From Blasia pusilla (taxonomy: Eukaryota; Marchantiophyta; Marchantiopsida; Blasiales), in assembly GCA_050084515.1 (NCBI GenBank), contig CM114272.1:59086001-59150000 (forward strand): DNA of 64,000 nt, read 5' to 3'. Each line of letters opens with the position of its first letter. Position 1 is the first letter of the stretch. Below are positions 35,918-46,200 of the stretch, one piece after another. Position numbers and translations under genes: made by a program. The notes beneath the pieces were generated by a model, which ran no database searches, was not told the DNA's origin, and was given only the letters and a program-made list of their open reading frames with translations.

Positions 35918-37200
35918 GAGTAGATCGATGGTAGCTTCGATTGTAGATCAATAGGATCTGGTTACGATTCTGGAGGTGTATGGACACCAAGTTTGTCTGA
36001 TTTTTAGCTCAGAGTACAGGGCTCGGTTGTAGCTGATTTTTTATGGAGATAGCTATGGTGGTCAATTGAATTCTGGTCGAAACAGATTCTATTTCAGTCA
36101 CGGGTTTGTGAAGTAATTTCAGATCAAAATTTCGCGGACTAGCTCAAGGTCTGGCTATGGTGGACAGCGGATCGGAGGGGCTGGTTGGTTGGTGACTCGT
36201 TCATTGTTGGAGACGCCTATCCCGTTGGGGGTGCCCTGGTTGGGCCTCTCTCCATAGCGAAGCATGGCGAAGCGTGGCGAACGGGGCGATAGGGGCATGT
36301 CATGAGCATTTCTCGGCGTTTTGAGGCTTCGAGGCAACTCGTGGTAGCTCGGGGCGAGTGGGCGTGAGAGGCGGAGTAAGGAGCAAGGAGCAAGCAAGCA
36401 AGCATGCTTGCTTGGGCGTGAGGCAATTTTTGCAGGATTTGGGATTTGAGTGTTGCATAACTGGTCACCCATCTTTGGGCTATTCTGCCTGGAGGACGTT
36501 TAACTGCTGAGTTCTTAACTATGCAAGTGTACACACTGTTGTAGCTCATTTGGTGCTGTTCGGAGATGTGTTAGGCATTTTATGCATCTCAGGTTTTTGG
36601 TTGATGTACCTCTAGTGCATAGTACGGTGTAGCCTCTCCATGCAGGTGATATTTTCAGGTGCTGCGAGTTCGACTAGCACGTCATCGACCCGTGGCGGAG
36701 TAGCTATTGCGTTAGAATTGTGTGGTGGGTTTTGTGGATTCAGGGGGCACCACGTTTGGTGGATTATGTTACCTTGATTTCCATTTGCGATTGGAGGGTT
36801 GTCGTTGGACTTCCTGTGTTTGGATCCCCTCCATCGGTGCTTCTTGCTTGCGTGCCCATTGTTAGGGTTGACGCTGATTTCCAGAGTAGTGTTACTCCTG
36901 TGTGCTACTGATAGTGAGGCTGGAGTGATGACTAGTAGACCGTGGGAGGCTTCTTGTGGTGATGAGAGGTTAGGTTGCCTACACCCATAGCTAGTAGAGC
37001 TACAATAGTAGAGCGATATCGACGTCACTTGGTTATTTGGTGGTGGTAATTTGGTGGTGATGCGGCATCGGCATTGGTCATCACGGAACTGTCGGGTGGT
37101 CTGGTTGGGGACCGTGGTGCGGACAGTGGTGGTTTCACACGGAGTGGATTTAGGTATCGGCTACCTTTTCCACTTCCGACGGTTGATGAAGAGGAGGACG
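35918..37200 (+). other. Element A untranslated leader
   Basis: Leader of about 1.3 kb between primer site and gag. It contains short repeats such as agcgaagcatggcgaagcgtggcgaa (36258-36283) and no coding signal that I can support. Confidence 0.5.
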
Positions 37201-38620
37201 AGGGTGTTCCAAACACCGAGTCTTCTATGTTGTTATCGAGTGTTGCAGCTCTATTGATTTGGGATATGGACGGTGGATATGGGGCCATGAAGGGCCCACG
37301 ACGATACTCGGTGCAAAGTGGGTACCATTGAGTTGGAGGACTTCATGCAGGAGTTTGATACGTGGTGTGATATGCAGATGTTTGAACGCCACGTTGTTTA
37401 CACCCTTCTTGGCTTGGAAGGGGTTGTTTCAAAGACTTGGAAGGACCACCCATGGATGATTACCATGAGTTTAGGAAGGACCATGTTCTTTGAGATTGAG
37501 GCATGGAGACAATATTGGTCTCCAGGCTATGTGTCTATCACCCATGGTGGTATTGGTAGTAGTGCTCCTACTATGCCGGCCCACCCGACGTTGAGTGGTG
37601 CAGTAACGAGCCGGAGTGGAGGTACTAGTGGGGGTACTAGTGGAGGTACTAGTGCCCCACCATCGTTCACCAATTGCTGCAGAGTTCTTCAAGAGGTTGA
37701 AGAAGAACTATCGTCGGGGTGAAGACGGAGAAGTTGAGGAATCTTCAGAATTTGAGCGAAAGATCGGTGAGAGTCTTCGTGAGGCATACACTGTATGCGA
37801 CGCTTGATTTCGTTACCAGGGTGTGACCGAGGATCAGCGATCCGATTTTGGTATGGGATCTTGGACAGAGATTTGCGCCGTAGGGTACGTGATGCTACTC
37901 TTATGAAAGAAGATTCACCCACATTGACCCATGTGTTTGCTCTATCTAAGAAGATTGATCTTAACATGGTGAAGGAGAGAGTGGTGACATCCGATTCAAG
38001 AGGGATACAACTACTACTTCGTGAAACCACCGCCCACCTCACGCCGCCTCGTAGTAGTGGTGGTGGTAGTAGTAGTGGAGTCGTGGGGGTACACACGACC
38101 TCGATCAAGTCCTAGAGGGACACTGCGCAGAGACCATTGCCTTCATTTGCTGCCCAGCAAAGCAAGGGCGATCATGTTGGACATGTGGAGGTGATCATGT
38201 TAGGAAGTTTTGTCCCCAAGAGGATGGGAGACGGACTTTGGAGGATGGGCCTCGATCGGCCCCAACTCGGTGTGATCATTATGGAGACCAGGTCATCCTC
38301 GAGAGCGTTGCTTTGATCTTCATCCAGAGTTGAGATCAGGCCGCGGCCGTGATGGAGTAGCTCTGAAAGGTCGAGGTGGTAGAGGTGGTAGGGGTGATAG
38401 AGGTGGACCAGTGGTTGAGAGCCTACGGTGGCTACCCCTACCACTATGACAGAGTCGCCTATGGCTTCGAGATTGAGCGGTTGGAGAAGAAGTTGGCTAC
38501 TATGGTCGGTATCCAAAGATGCATCAAAGTTCGGGAGCAGGAGCTTCCACCTCTTATGGAGGGGATTATCTCTCTTATATGGCGAGTGCAGCACAGGTTG
38601 AGGCATGAGCTGCAGTTATG
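37200..38620 (+). pseudogene. Element A gag with zinc knuckle, frameshifted
   Basis: Coding pieces in different frames match the gag of B and C. They include GTIELEDFMQEFDTWCD (37318 on), EFFKRLKKNYRRG near 37.69 kb, GESLREAY near 37.77 kb and FWYGILDRDLRRRVRDATL near 37.85 kb. A zinc knuckle, CWTCGGDHVRKFC, lies near 38.18 kb with spacing CX2CX3HX4C, and a second, worn knuckle lies near 38.27 kb. Gag packages element RNA into virus-like particles. A triple GGTACTAGTGG tandem repeat sits in the linker (37620-37654). Several frameshifts and stops make this copy inactive. Confidence 0.75.
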
Positions 38621-38639
38621 AGAGGAGCCACTCGAGCGT

Positions 38640-39560
38640 TAGAGCCACGTGGTGCTACTGTGGAGTTGGACCCACAGAGGGGTGAGGCTGGGAGGCAGGC
38701 TAGGCTTCCCCAGTCATTCTTGTTGTCTGAGGTGCTTAGGACTCCATCCATGGTTCCCTACGCAGCCTATTGAGCCCGGCAAAGTGGGGACCGAGGCATC
38801 TACATCGCGTGTAGTAGACACGGATGCAAAGATCCAAAGGCAAGATTGCGGATGGCAACTTCAAAGTGTTTGATCCCCATTGTTTTCGGCCACGGAGCTG
38901 ATGGCTTTAGGAGTTGACATAGCTCATGTATTTCAGCTAGCAGCCACATTGTGTGAACGTGGGGGTGTTACTGCTACACGTGTTGAGGTGGATGAGGATG
39001 TTGCGGTGGAGCGACCCTTTATGTCAGTGTAGCATTGAGTACCGTGCTACTTGGCGGCGGCGAAGATGGATGCATTACCACCGGCCAGCCATTGATCGTG
39101 AGAGGCTTACACTGGTGTATGTATGTTGGACAACCGGAGTGGGATCTTCCGATTGGTGAGTCCTACAGACAGGTGTATAGACCAGATAGAGTCTTGTTAG
39201 ACTCTCGGTGCCCAACCTTGATGTTGGGAAAGGCGGCATGTATTGGTTTGGGTATTCGGAGGTCGAGCTTGAGCCTTGCCCATTCCGATTCAAACATCAC
39301 TTGAGGAGCCAATGATAGGTCTCAATTCATGACACGGGAAAAGTTTTCAGACAATTGAGACCAGATCATGCGATCGATAGCTCCCGGTTGGGAGTATAAA
39401 GTGTAGTCACACCACCGAGTCGTATGATGTACTAGTTGGAGGAGCGTGATTGTACCCGATGGGTTTTAGATGGATTATCGGATCGAGACAACGCCTTGCT
39501 GCACCTGGTTGGCGCCTGGGGGATGGACGTATGAGCCAAGTTCTATGAGATTTATTTCTA
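38640..39560 (+). pseudogene. Element A aspartic protease region, degenerate
   Basis: The block RVLLDSRCPTLMLGKAAC (39179 on) is the retropepsin active-site region, where the expected D-S-G reads D-S-R. The preceding LSEVLRTPSMVP motif and the following block before the methyltransferase recur in B (49.8-48.95 kb) and C (57.7-58.56 kb). Protease processes the gag-pol polyprotein in the particle. Stops break the frame. Confidence 0.6.
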
Positions 39561-39570
39561 GGGCTCGACT

Positions 39571-39607
39571 AGGAGGGTCTTCCCCAACGGTTGGGGAAGA
39601 CCCTCCT
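39571..39607. repeat. Perfect 17-bp stem hairpin in element A
   Basis: AGGAGGGTCTTCCCCAA (39571-39587), loop CGG, exact reverse complement to 39607. It lies between protease and methyltransferase and I do not see it at the matching place in B. Perfect pairing in an otherwise decayed copy suggests it is young. Confidence 0.85.
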
Positions 39608-39639
39608 GCTGGGTGGAGGTTTTAGTGGAGTAGTCACTT

Positions 39640-40900
39640 GGCCATGAGACTTTTTGGAGGGTAATGTTTCTGCTATGGATTCTCCTGCGCATGAGGAGGT
39701 AGAGGAGGTCCCTATTTTTGCAGCAAATGGCATCCTCATCGTTGGATGTGCCACTTTGGAGTTCAGCGGTGCACTACGGCAGAGGCGACGCCTAGTGCAG
39801 AGGCTTGGTGTGAGGTGTTATACCTCACGAGGAAGAGGAGGCCCCCAAATGACTCCTACTGGTCCAGCTTGTTATCCCTTTGGATACTACACCCATTGTA
39901 TGGTAGTATCCGCCGGAGGGCATTTGTGTGTTAGATCTCTTTGGTGGGATTAGCACTGGTTTGGCTGCAGTGTTGCAGGCCGGTATTCCTGTGCAGAGAT
40001 ACGTGTATGTGGAGAGAGATGAGACGGCCCAGAGAGTCTCATCCCGACATATTGGTCGCTTGATGAGATATCCGGGTTGTTGTCGCCATCGCCTATTCGT
40101 GGGTACCGGCGTTTTTACCATCACACATTGCATTGTTGGGGCGCAAGACCTTGAGAGGGTTGGTCCTGTGGATTTGGTGATTTTCGGATGGCCATGTCGT
40201 GGTCATACACGCCGGTCGTGGTGAGGGATTACATGACCCTAGGTCTCGATTGTTTTGGGAGATGTTACGGTGTTACGACATCTTCAGGTTCATCGTGCAC
40301 GTGCTCTAGCTTACATTCGGAGAATGTTCCATTGTTGGGTGACACTCGGACCCGGATGATGGCGCATCGCTCATGAGGTGCGTCTTTGATTGGACCAGCG
40401 GTGTTGTTGGATGCAACAGGAAGTTGGCTCGCATGCACATAAATCCATGCTTGTGGTGGATAAACTTGTTGCCTAGGGAGATTCTACGTCGAGCATATGA
40501 TGCGATGTCTGGCCGGGATCCTCGCCTTACAGTGGATAGTATCTTGATATGGGCGACTTTCTCAAGTGGTGAGGGTTATTGATCGGTCACCCATGGCGTT
40601 GGTGAACCGTGTGGGCCACCTAGGATGGCACTACCCACATTCGTGAGTTTTCCCTCGTCACATGCCTACTGGGAAGGTGGTGCAGGGGCTTGTATGGGAT
40701 TCTCATGTGCGCAGTTGGTGGAGCCTAACGCCGACGAGAGAGAGCGTGCGATGGGGATTTGCTATCGTGTGACAAATGTTGCTTCTATTTCCGAGGCTTC
40801 ACGACGTCATGTGTTGGGTCAAAGCCATGGACCTGAATTATTTGACTTGGATTTTGAGTCTTGGTATGGCGAGCGTCGACTTCGGACTATGTTCGTGGGT
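39640..40900 (+). pseudogene. Element A C5-cytosine DNA methyltransferase, frameshifted
   Basis: Motif I reads LDLFGGISTGLAAVLQAG (39931 on), followed by VQRYVYVERDE, the cofactor-binding strand pair. Motif IV reads FGWPCRGH (catalytic Cys near 40195; the usual PCQ is PCR). Motif VI reads SENVPLLG (near 40320). The C-terminal part carries NRSPMALVNRVG, then LVEPNADERERAMG and SEASRRHVLGQS (motifs IX-X). The motif order I-IV-VI-IX-X is that of normal C5-methyltransferases, not the rearranged DRM order. The NTGLA and RY...VE spacing resembles DNMT3-type enzymes by eye. Such enzymes methylate cytosine using S-adenosylmethionine. At least three frameshifts or stops interrupt this copy. Confidence 0.8.
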
Positions 40901-41199
40901 CTTCCACCCTTGTAATGAGCTCGATGGCTACCGGACGGTAGAGGCATCGGTCGGGGGTGAGGAGAGTAGTATTTTGCATCCTTGGAGTAAATGGGATGTA
41001 ATGGCTGGGCATGTGGAGTTGGTTGCTCATGCTGGTGGAGGAGTTATTTGCTCGGATGATGGTGTAGCTAAGGGTGTACCATCTTGTGAGGGGGTTATGA
41101 GCAGCCAATGGCATCGCCCTCTCCCTCTAGTGTGCCAAAGTGGAGGAGACTTGGGAGCCATTACTTGGGCCCAAGCTTACGGGAGGTGAGAAACGACGC

Positions 41200-42760
41200 T
41201 GACACAGGGTTCCTACGGGCTTATAGGAGTTGTTTTGCCTTTAGCATGAAGGAGTTGGGTTCTTGGTTGGACCCGGTATACGGATTGATTTGGCTAGTGA
41301 TACGCCAATCTTCCGTCGTCCCTACCGATATAGTGATATGGAGAGGGACTTGATTCAGAGTAGGACGTTGGATCTTTTGGAGGCTAGATTAGTGGAGTTG
41401 TCGCATGGAGAGTATGCATCACCCAACGTCATGCCTCGCTAAAAAGGATATGCATGGCGACTACGGATAGGCGGATGTGGAGATTACCGTCCTATCAATC
41501 GGCAAACCAAGGCCGATAGGTATGCCATGCCTACACCTGAGGAGATCTTTGATGTGGTAGCATAGGCAAAGATTTTTAGTACTTTGGATCTTTGGGCAGG
41601 ATACCATCAATTGCCGATTCGGGAGAGTGACAAGGCCAAGACAGCATTTTGGGGTGTCAACTCACATGGCAAGGATTGTTTGTACCTGTGGAAATTCTTA
41701 CCCTTTGGGTTGAAGAATGCACCTGCCGAGTTTCAAAAAGTGATGGACAAGATCCTAGCAGGGTTGGATTTTGTTCGGTGTTACATTGATGATATCTTGG
41801 TGTTCAGTAACACGGTGGAGGAGCATTAGATACATTTGCAGATGGTGTTTGTGCGGTTGAAAGCTCATGGTCTACGTTTGCATCCAGGAAAATGTAAGTT
41901 CTTCCATGAGGATGTTGAGTACTTGGGTCATATGATCTATCCAGGTGGTTTGGGAGTTCAGCAAGCAAAGGTGGAGGCTATTGCACTTATTCCGCGTCCG
42001 GTAGATGTGAGTCGAGTTCGAGCATTCATGGGATTGGCGAACTACTATCGGAGGTATGTGAAAGGATTTAGTGCTATGGCAAAGCCTTTGAACCAATTGC
42101 TGAAATCAGATCAAGAGTGGCACTGGGGAGATGATCTAGAGAGAGCTTTTGTGGAGCTTAAGGCCCAGTTGGTGGCGGCGCCTATCTTGAGGAGACCTAT
42201 CAGAGGGCGCCCATTTCAGTTACACACTGATTGGAATAGGTTGGGACTTGGAGCGGTGTTGACACAACATGATGATGAGCACATGGAGTTTGTGGTGGCC
42301 TATGCAAGTCGTTCAATAATGCAATGGAGTCGCTATAGTTCATATGAGGGAGAGTGCTTGGCAAAGAGTGTGGGTGTGGGCACACTTTAGGTGTTACTTG
42401 TTTGGCACCCAGTTTACCCTTGTTACTGATCACCAACCGCTCAAGTGGTTGATGGAGTCGGACAAGCTTACATGGAAGCTTGCACGGTGGGCTCTTATCT
42501 TATAAGAGTATGACTTCCAGGTGGTACATAGACCGAGTTGCCAACCTTGATCTTGATGGGTTGAGTAGGAACCCATGTACTAGCCAAGAGGATACAACTT
42601 GGGCTAGATGGCATGGCCTAGTTGATGAGGAGATGGTGCCAGGTTGGCATGCATCCGCCTTTTTATGTTGGTTAGGGGTGGACTCTAATATGGAGGACCA
42701 CATGATATCTTACTCTAGTCGAGGGTAGATGGCCACCTTGAGATCCTAAGTGTTGAGATG
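41200..42760 (+). pseudogene. Element A reverse transcriptase and RNase H
   Basis: Ty3/gypsy RT: entry block FLRAYRSCFAFSMKELG, then a damaged finger region, then TLDLWAGYHQLPIRESDK (41584 on), FLPFGLKNAPAEFQKVMDK and the catalytic YIDDILVFS (YIDD at 41782-41793). RNase H follows: FQLHTDWNRLGLGAVLTQHD and VVAYASRS in 41836-42390, then TDHQPLKWLMESDK near 42.43 kb. A single stop (after VEEH) separates the two long open frames, and further frameshifts lie before and after. The enzyme copies element RNA to DNA in the cytoplasmic particle. Confidence 0.9.
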
Positions 42761-42769
42761 GTGGTACGG

Positions 42770-44068
42770 ATCAGCGTGATATTCATGATGATGCGTTGGT
42801 GTTGGAGTTCCTACGGACCAGAGGGTGCCAGGGCATAGTGAGTGCCAAGGAGCGAGACCGTGTTCTTCAATGTGCTAAGAGGTATCGATTGGAGGGAACC
42901 CATATTCTCGCGTGTGGGAGGATGGTAGAGTCAGTAGTGCCACATTTGGCTCAGAGAGAGCGCACAGCGACATGCCCATGAGGAGTTGGGACATTTTGGG
43001 GTAAAGCGTACATATAGCTTACTCCTTGGCCGATTTTGGTGGCGTGGCATGCATACTCAGTGCAGCAGCTTGGTGTCACGTTGTATGGTTTGTGACCGGG
43101 TGAGGGCATCATTTAATGCCCCTACACCACAATTACACCCTTGCCTATTATGGGGTTGGGTTACCGTTGAGTGTGAACTTTTGGGAGCGTTATCGTTGAT
43201 GCATGCGACATCATCGATATGTGTTGGTGATGGTGGAGCACTTCTCCAAGTGGATTGAGTTGGTGGCATTACCGGACAAGGCAAGTGAGGAACGGGCGTA
43301 TGCATTTCTGGATAGAGTGCTTAGTCATTTTGGTGCACGGTTGAAGTCTTGACCGACCAGGTCTGAGTTTCGGGTGAGTTTGTGTCTTGTGTGACAAGGC
43401 GTTGATTGATCATCGGACCACATCTCAAGATCATCCAGAGGCGGATGGTTTGGCTGAGCGCGTGGTTCGAGGACGGTGAAGAGGGCATTGCGCAAGTATG
43501 GCCTCTGAAGGGGCATCTTGGAGACTAGGATGTTCGGTTGCCATGGTTAGCCATGGGGTATAGGTTCGATCGCCAAGCATCCTTGGCTTCCTTCTCACCT
43601 TATTTTTCGTTATATGGCGAGATCCGGACTTGCCAAAGAAAGAATTGTCGGGAGTCTAGTGAGGTGGTGAACCTTGATGACCCAGAGATGTGGATGAGGG
43701 TGTGTTCTCAGCGGGCGGAGCTCTTTCGGCGAGTTATGCCAACAACCTTTGAGAATCTTGCCATTGCTCAACACAGGGATACGTTGCGGTATGCAACCAT
43801 TCGAGGTGGAGGTTATCGACCATCGATTCGTAGGTTCCATGTAGGGGACTATGTCTATTTGCAGCAGATTGCATCGACAACGTTGAATGTGACGGCAGGC
43901 CGCACTATTTTACGAGTGCGTGAGGTGTTAGCTTTTGGAGTTCTCATGTTGGAGGGTCGTGATGGAGTTGTTTGGAAGGACCATGTGCGTAATTGTGCGC
44001 CACGTTATCTTCCAAATGTGGATGGTACTGTTGATCCAAGCTTAGCCATGATACGTGCTAGCTTGAGG
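42770..44068 (+). pseudogene. Element A DDE integrase
   Basis: The zinc-binding N-terminus is recognisable from ELGHFGVKRTYSLLLGRFWW to SRCMVCDRV (about 42.98-43.1 kb). The catalytic core is worn (frames shift between 43.14 and 43.5 kb), but B preserves the parallel block SLDFGGPLPLTERHSRYVLV. The C-terminal domain is open from 43538: FENLAIAQHRDTLRYATIR, RRFHVGDYVYLQQ and TILRVREVLAFGVLMLEG. Integrase joins the DNA copy to the chromosome. It shows this is a Ty3/gypsy element and not a DIRS-type one. Confidence 0.85.
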
Positions 44069-44209
44069 TGCATGTTGTGTGGGTCTGCTGGTAACGCAGC
44101 CCGTATGTTGGTGTGTGATCGGTGTTCTAGGGGTTGGCACATGATGTGTTTGACTCCACGTATGGATGTTGTTCCTAGTGGAAGGTGGGTTTGTCCTCGA
44201 TGTACTTAG
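44069..44209 (+). pseudogene. PHD finger at the C-terminus of the element A integrase
   Basis: The last 46 residues of the 223-codon open frame 43538-44209 hold CMLC, then CDRC, then GWHMMC, then WVCPRC before the stop. This is a complete C4-H-C3 PHD pattern with the conserved Trp two residues before the last CxxC pair. PHD fingers read the histone H3 tail, either unmodified or methylated at K4. It is fused in frame behind the integrase C-terminal domain, the place where chromoviruses have their chromodomain. The domain itself is intact in this copy, although the rest of pol is broken upstream. B keeps a degraded version (35.18-35.3 kb). Confidence 0.85.
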
Positions 44210-44375
44210 GAGAGGTAGATGACTTAATCTTTGCATGATATGGATTACAGAGATGCATTTAACGATGGGGCAACCTAGCATCCGGCCTTCGATTGGGCAC
44301 CCAAGAAGGAGTATAGCATGTAGTAGATGTATAGGGCTACCTGGGAGTTAGAGGGACATAACCGCTTGATTAGGG

Positions 44376-44959
44376 GGCGAGTTGTGGTACGCTTGTGTTT
44401 GTGGATACTCGTCTATGTTATGTATGTATGTGAGTATGGTATGTCGGCGATGTATGTTGTATGACGATGTGGATTCGCACGATTGTCATGACCATACGGA
44501 TTATGTCGTAAAGAGTATAGTATGCTAGTAGAGGCCATTCCTTATGTAGGACCGTAGTGGCTTGGTAGAGATGCGGTTCCATACATAGGGTTGGGGTTAC
44601 TCGGTTGGGGGTGACTTTCCCAAGAGGGGCCCGCTCTTAGGTTGGAGGATATAAGGTGGAGTGCACTCAAAGAACAGTCAGTTCTTTGAGTTGAGCCTGT
44701 CGCATTGGGAGTTAGCCTTGGTAGTGAGAAGAGCTCTTGGCTATGGTGTTTCCCGCAAGATTCGACCTAGATTCTTCCATCGTGGAGTGGGTTTGGCTCG
44801 ATTGTATGTGATTGTATACGTGTTTTATGACAGTAGGTCTTTCACGGATTTCAGTTGTGGTACACTTGTGTTTGTGGATACTCTCGTCTATGTTATGTAT
44901 GTATGTGAGTATGGTATGTCAGCAATGTATGTTGTATGACGTTGTGGATTCGCACGACA
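44376..44959 (+). repeat. Element A 3' end: polypurine tract and R-L-R repeats
   Basis: A polypurine tract (aGGGGGCGAG, 44371-44381) is followed by block R1 (44381-44483, starting TTGTGGTACG and ending GCACGAT), L (44484-44853) and R2 (44854-44959, ending GCACGACA). R1 and R2 are clearly homologous (gtggtacRcttgtgtttgtg and onward). R does not follow the 5' L. The R1-L junction is palindromic in character (CACGAT|TGTCATG). Confidence 0.85.
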
Positions 44960-46200
44960 AGGTCGATAACCACCTCCCCGAATAGTCGCATAACTTAACG
45001 TATCCCGACGTTGCGCAATCGCCAAGTTCTCAAACGCCATGGGCATCACTCTCTGAAACAACTCAACCCTATGAGAACATGTTCGCATCCATAGATCAGG
45101 GTCATCAAGATTCAACACCTCACCAACATCTCGACAAATGGCTACAGGTAAATCTGGCTCTCCGCCATAAAGCAACAAGTACGGTGAGAAAGACGCTAAG
45201 GATGCCTACATGTTCAATCTGTATCCCATCACCAACCACGGCAACTAAAGGTCCCAATCTCCTAGGTGACCTCTCTGCAAGCCATACTTGTGTTGTCCTC
45301 TCTTCACCATCTGCACAACCCTCTCCGCTAGTCCATCCGCCTCAGGATGACCTCACGAAATAGTGCAATAGTTGATCAATTCCTGATCACACAAGGCCTC
45401 AAAACTCTCCATGGAACTCCGTACCCTGGTCTGTCAACACCTCATCTAGTGCGCTGCAATGACTCAGCACTCAATCTAGGAAGGCATAAGCTACTCCCTC
45501 ACTCGCTTTGTCAGGCAATGCAACCAACTCTATCCATTTTGAGAAGTGCTCGACCATCACCAACACATAACGACTATGGCGTTCCGTCAAAGGCAAAGGT
45601 CCTCCAAAATCCAAACTCCATCTATAACCTAAATCCATGATCAGAAGTGGATGCAATTATCGAGTCGGAGCATTGAACGATGCTCAGACTCGATCACACA
45701 CCATGCATCTGGCAACAAACTACTGAACGTCAGTCTGCATGCCTCGCCACCAATATTATATGGAGCAAGCGGTGCGTCCACTTCACTCCAAAATAACCCA
45801 ACTCCTCGTGGGCATGACACACCAAATGTGCTCTCTGCGAAGGATGAGGCAATATACGCACTCTACCATCCTCCCACACTCGCAACACATGCATACCCTC
45901 TCATCGGAACCATCTAGCTCGCTGTAGGATCCGATCTCGCTCGCTAGCATCCATTGTGCTCGCGACGCTGCCAGTACGCAAGTACTCCAAGACCACTCCA
46001 TCGTCGTGAATATGTCAGCCACTTTTCGTCTCCTCGACGGCCTCTGGATCTAAGGACTCTCCATCATACCTTGCCATCAAAGTCTTAGAAATGTGGCTCT
46101 CCATAGCCAACAAGCCCAAATAGGCTGACGCATGCCATCCTGACACCAACTCCTCATCACTCTCACCATGCCAACGAGCTCCAGTTGCATCTAGCTGACT
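44960..46200 (-). pseudogene. Element B integrase core, interrupted by A
   Basis: The minus-strand frame includes GYRWSLDFGGPLPLTERHSR and VEHFSKWIELVALPDKAS (45656-45471), the first catalytic Asp region of the integrase core. EVLTDQGTEF carries the second Asp. Further down, ENLAIAQRRDTLSYATIRGG is cut at 44960 by the insertion of A and resumes at 35537. Stops are present. Confidence 0.8.

Larger units (their letters stand above)
35538..44959 (+). mobile_element. Element A: 9.4-kb Ty3/gypsy element with methyltransferase and PHD finger
   Basis: A starts TGTCATGACC at 35538 and ends CGCACGACA at 44959. To the left lies minus-strand integrase of B, and to the right the same integrase continues. 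The flanks are consistent with a 5-bp target duplication AGGTC (right copy intact, left copy AGGC with one base lost), since removing A restores the B integrase frame (RPTIRR, matching RPSIRR in A). Order: L (35538-35905), primer site, leader, gag, protease, methyltransferase, RT-RNase H, integrase, PHD finger, polypurine tract, R, L, R. The two L copies differ at a modest number of sites, and the coding part has many frameshifts and stops, so the copy is not recent. Confidence 0.85.

Noticed and set aside
35906-35925. A tRNA-type primer-binding site after the 5' repeat of element A
   Set aside because: The sequence does not match the initiator-Met tRNA complement usual in plant gypsy elements, and the self-complementary explanation fits exactly in both A and C.
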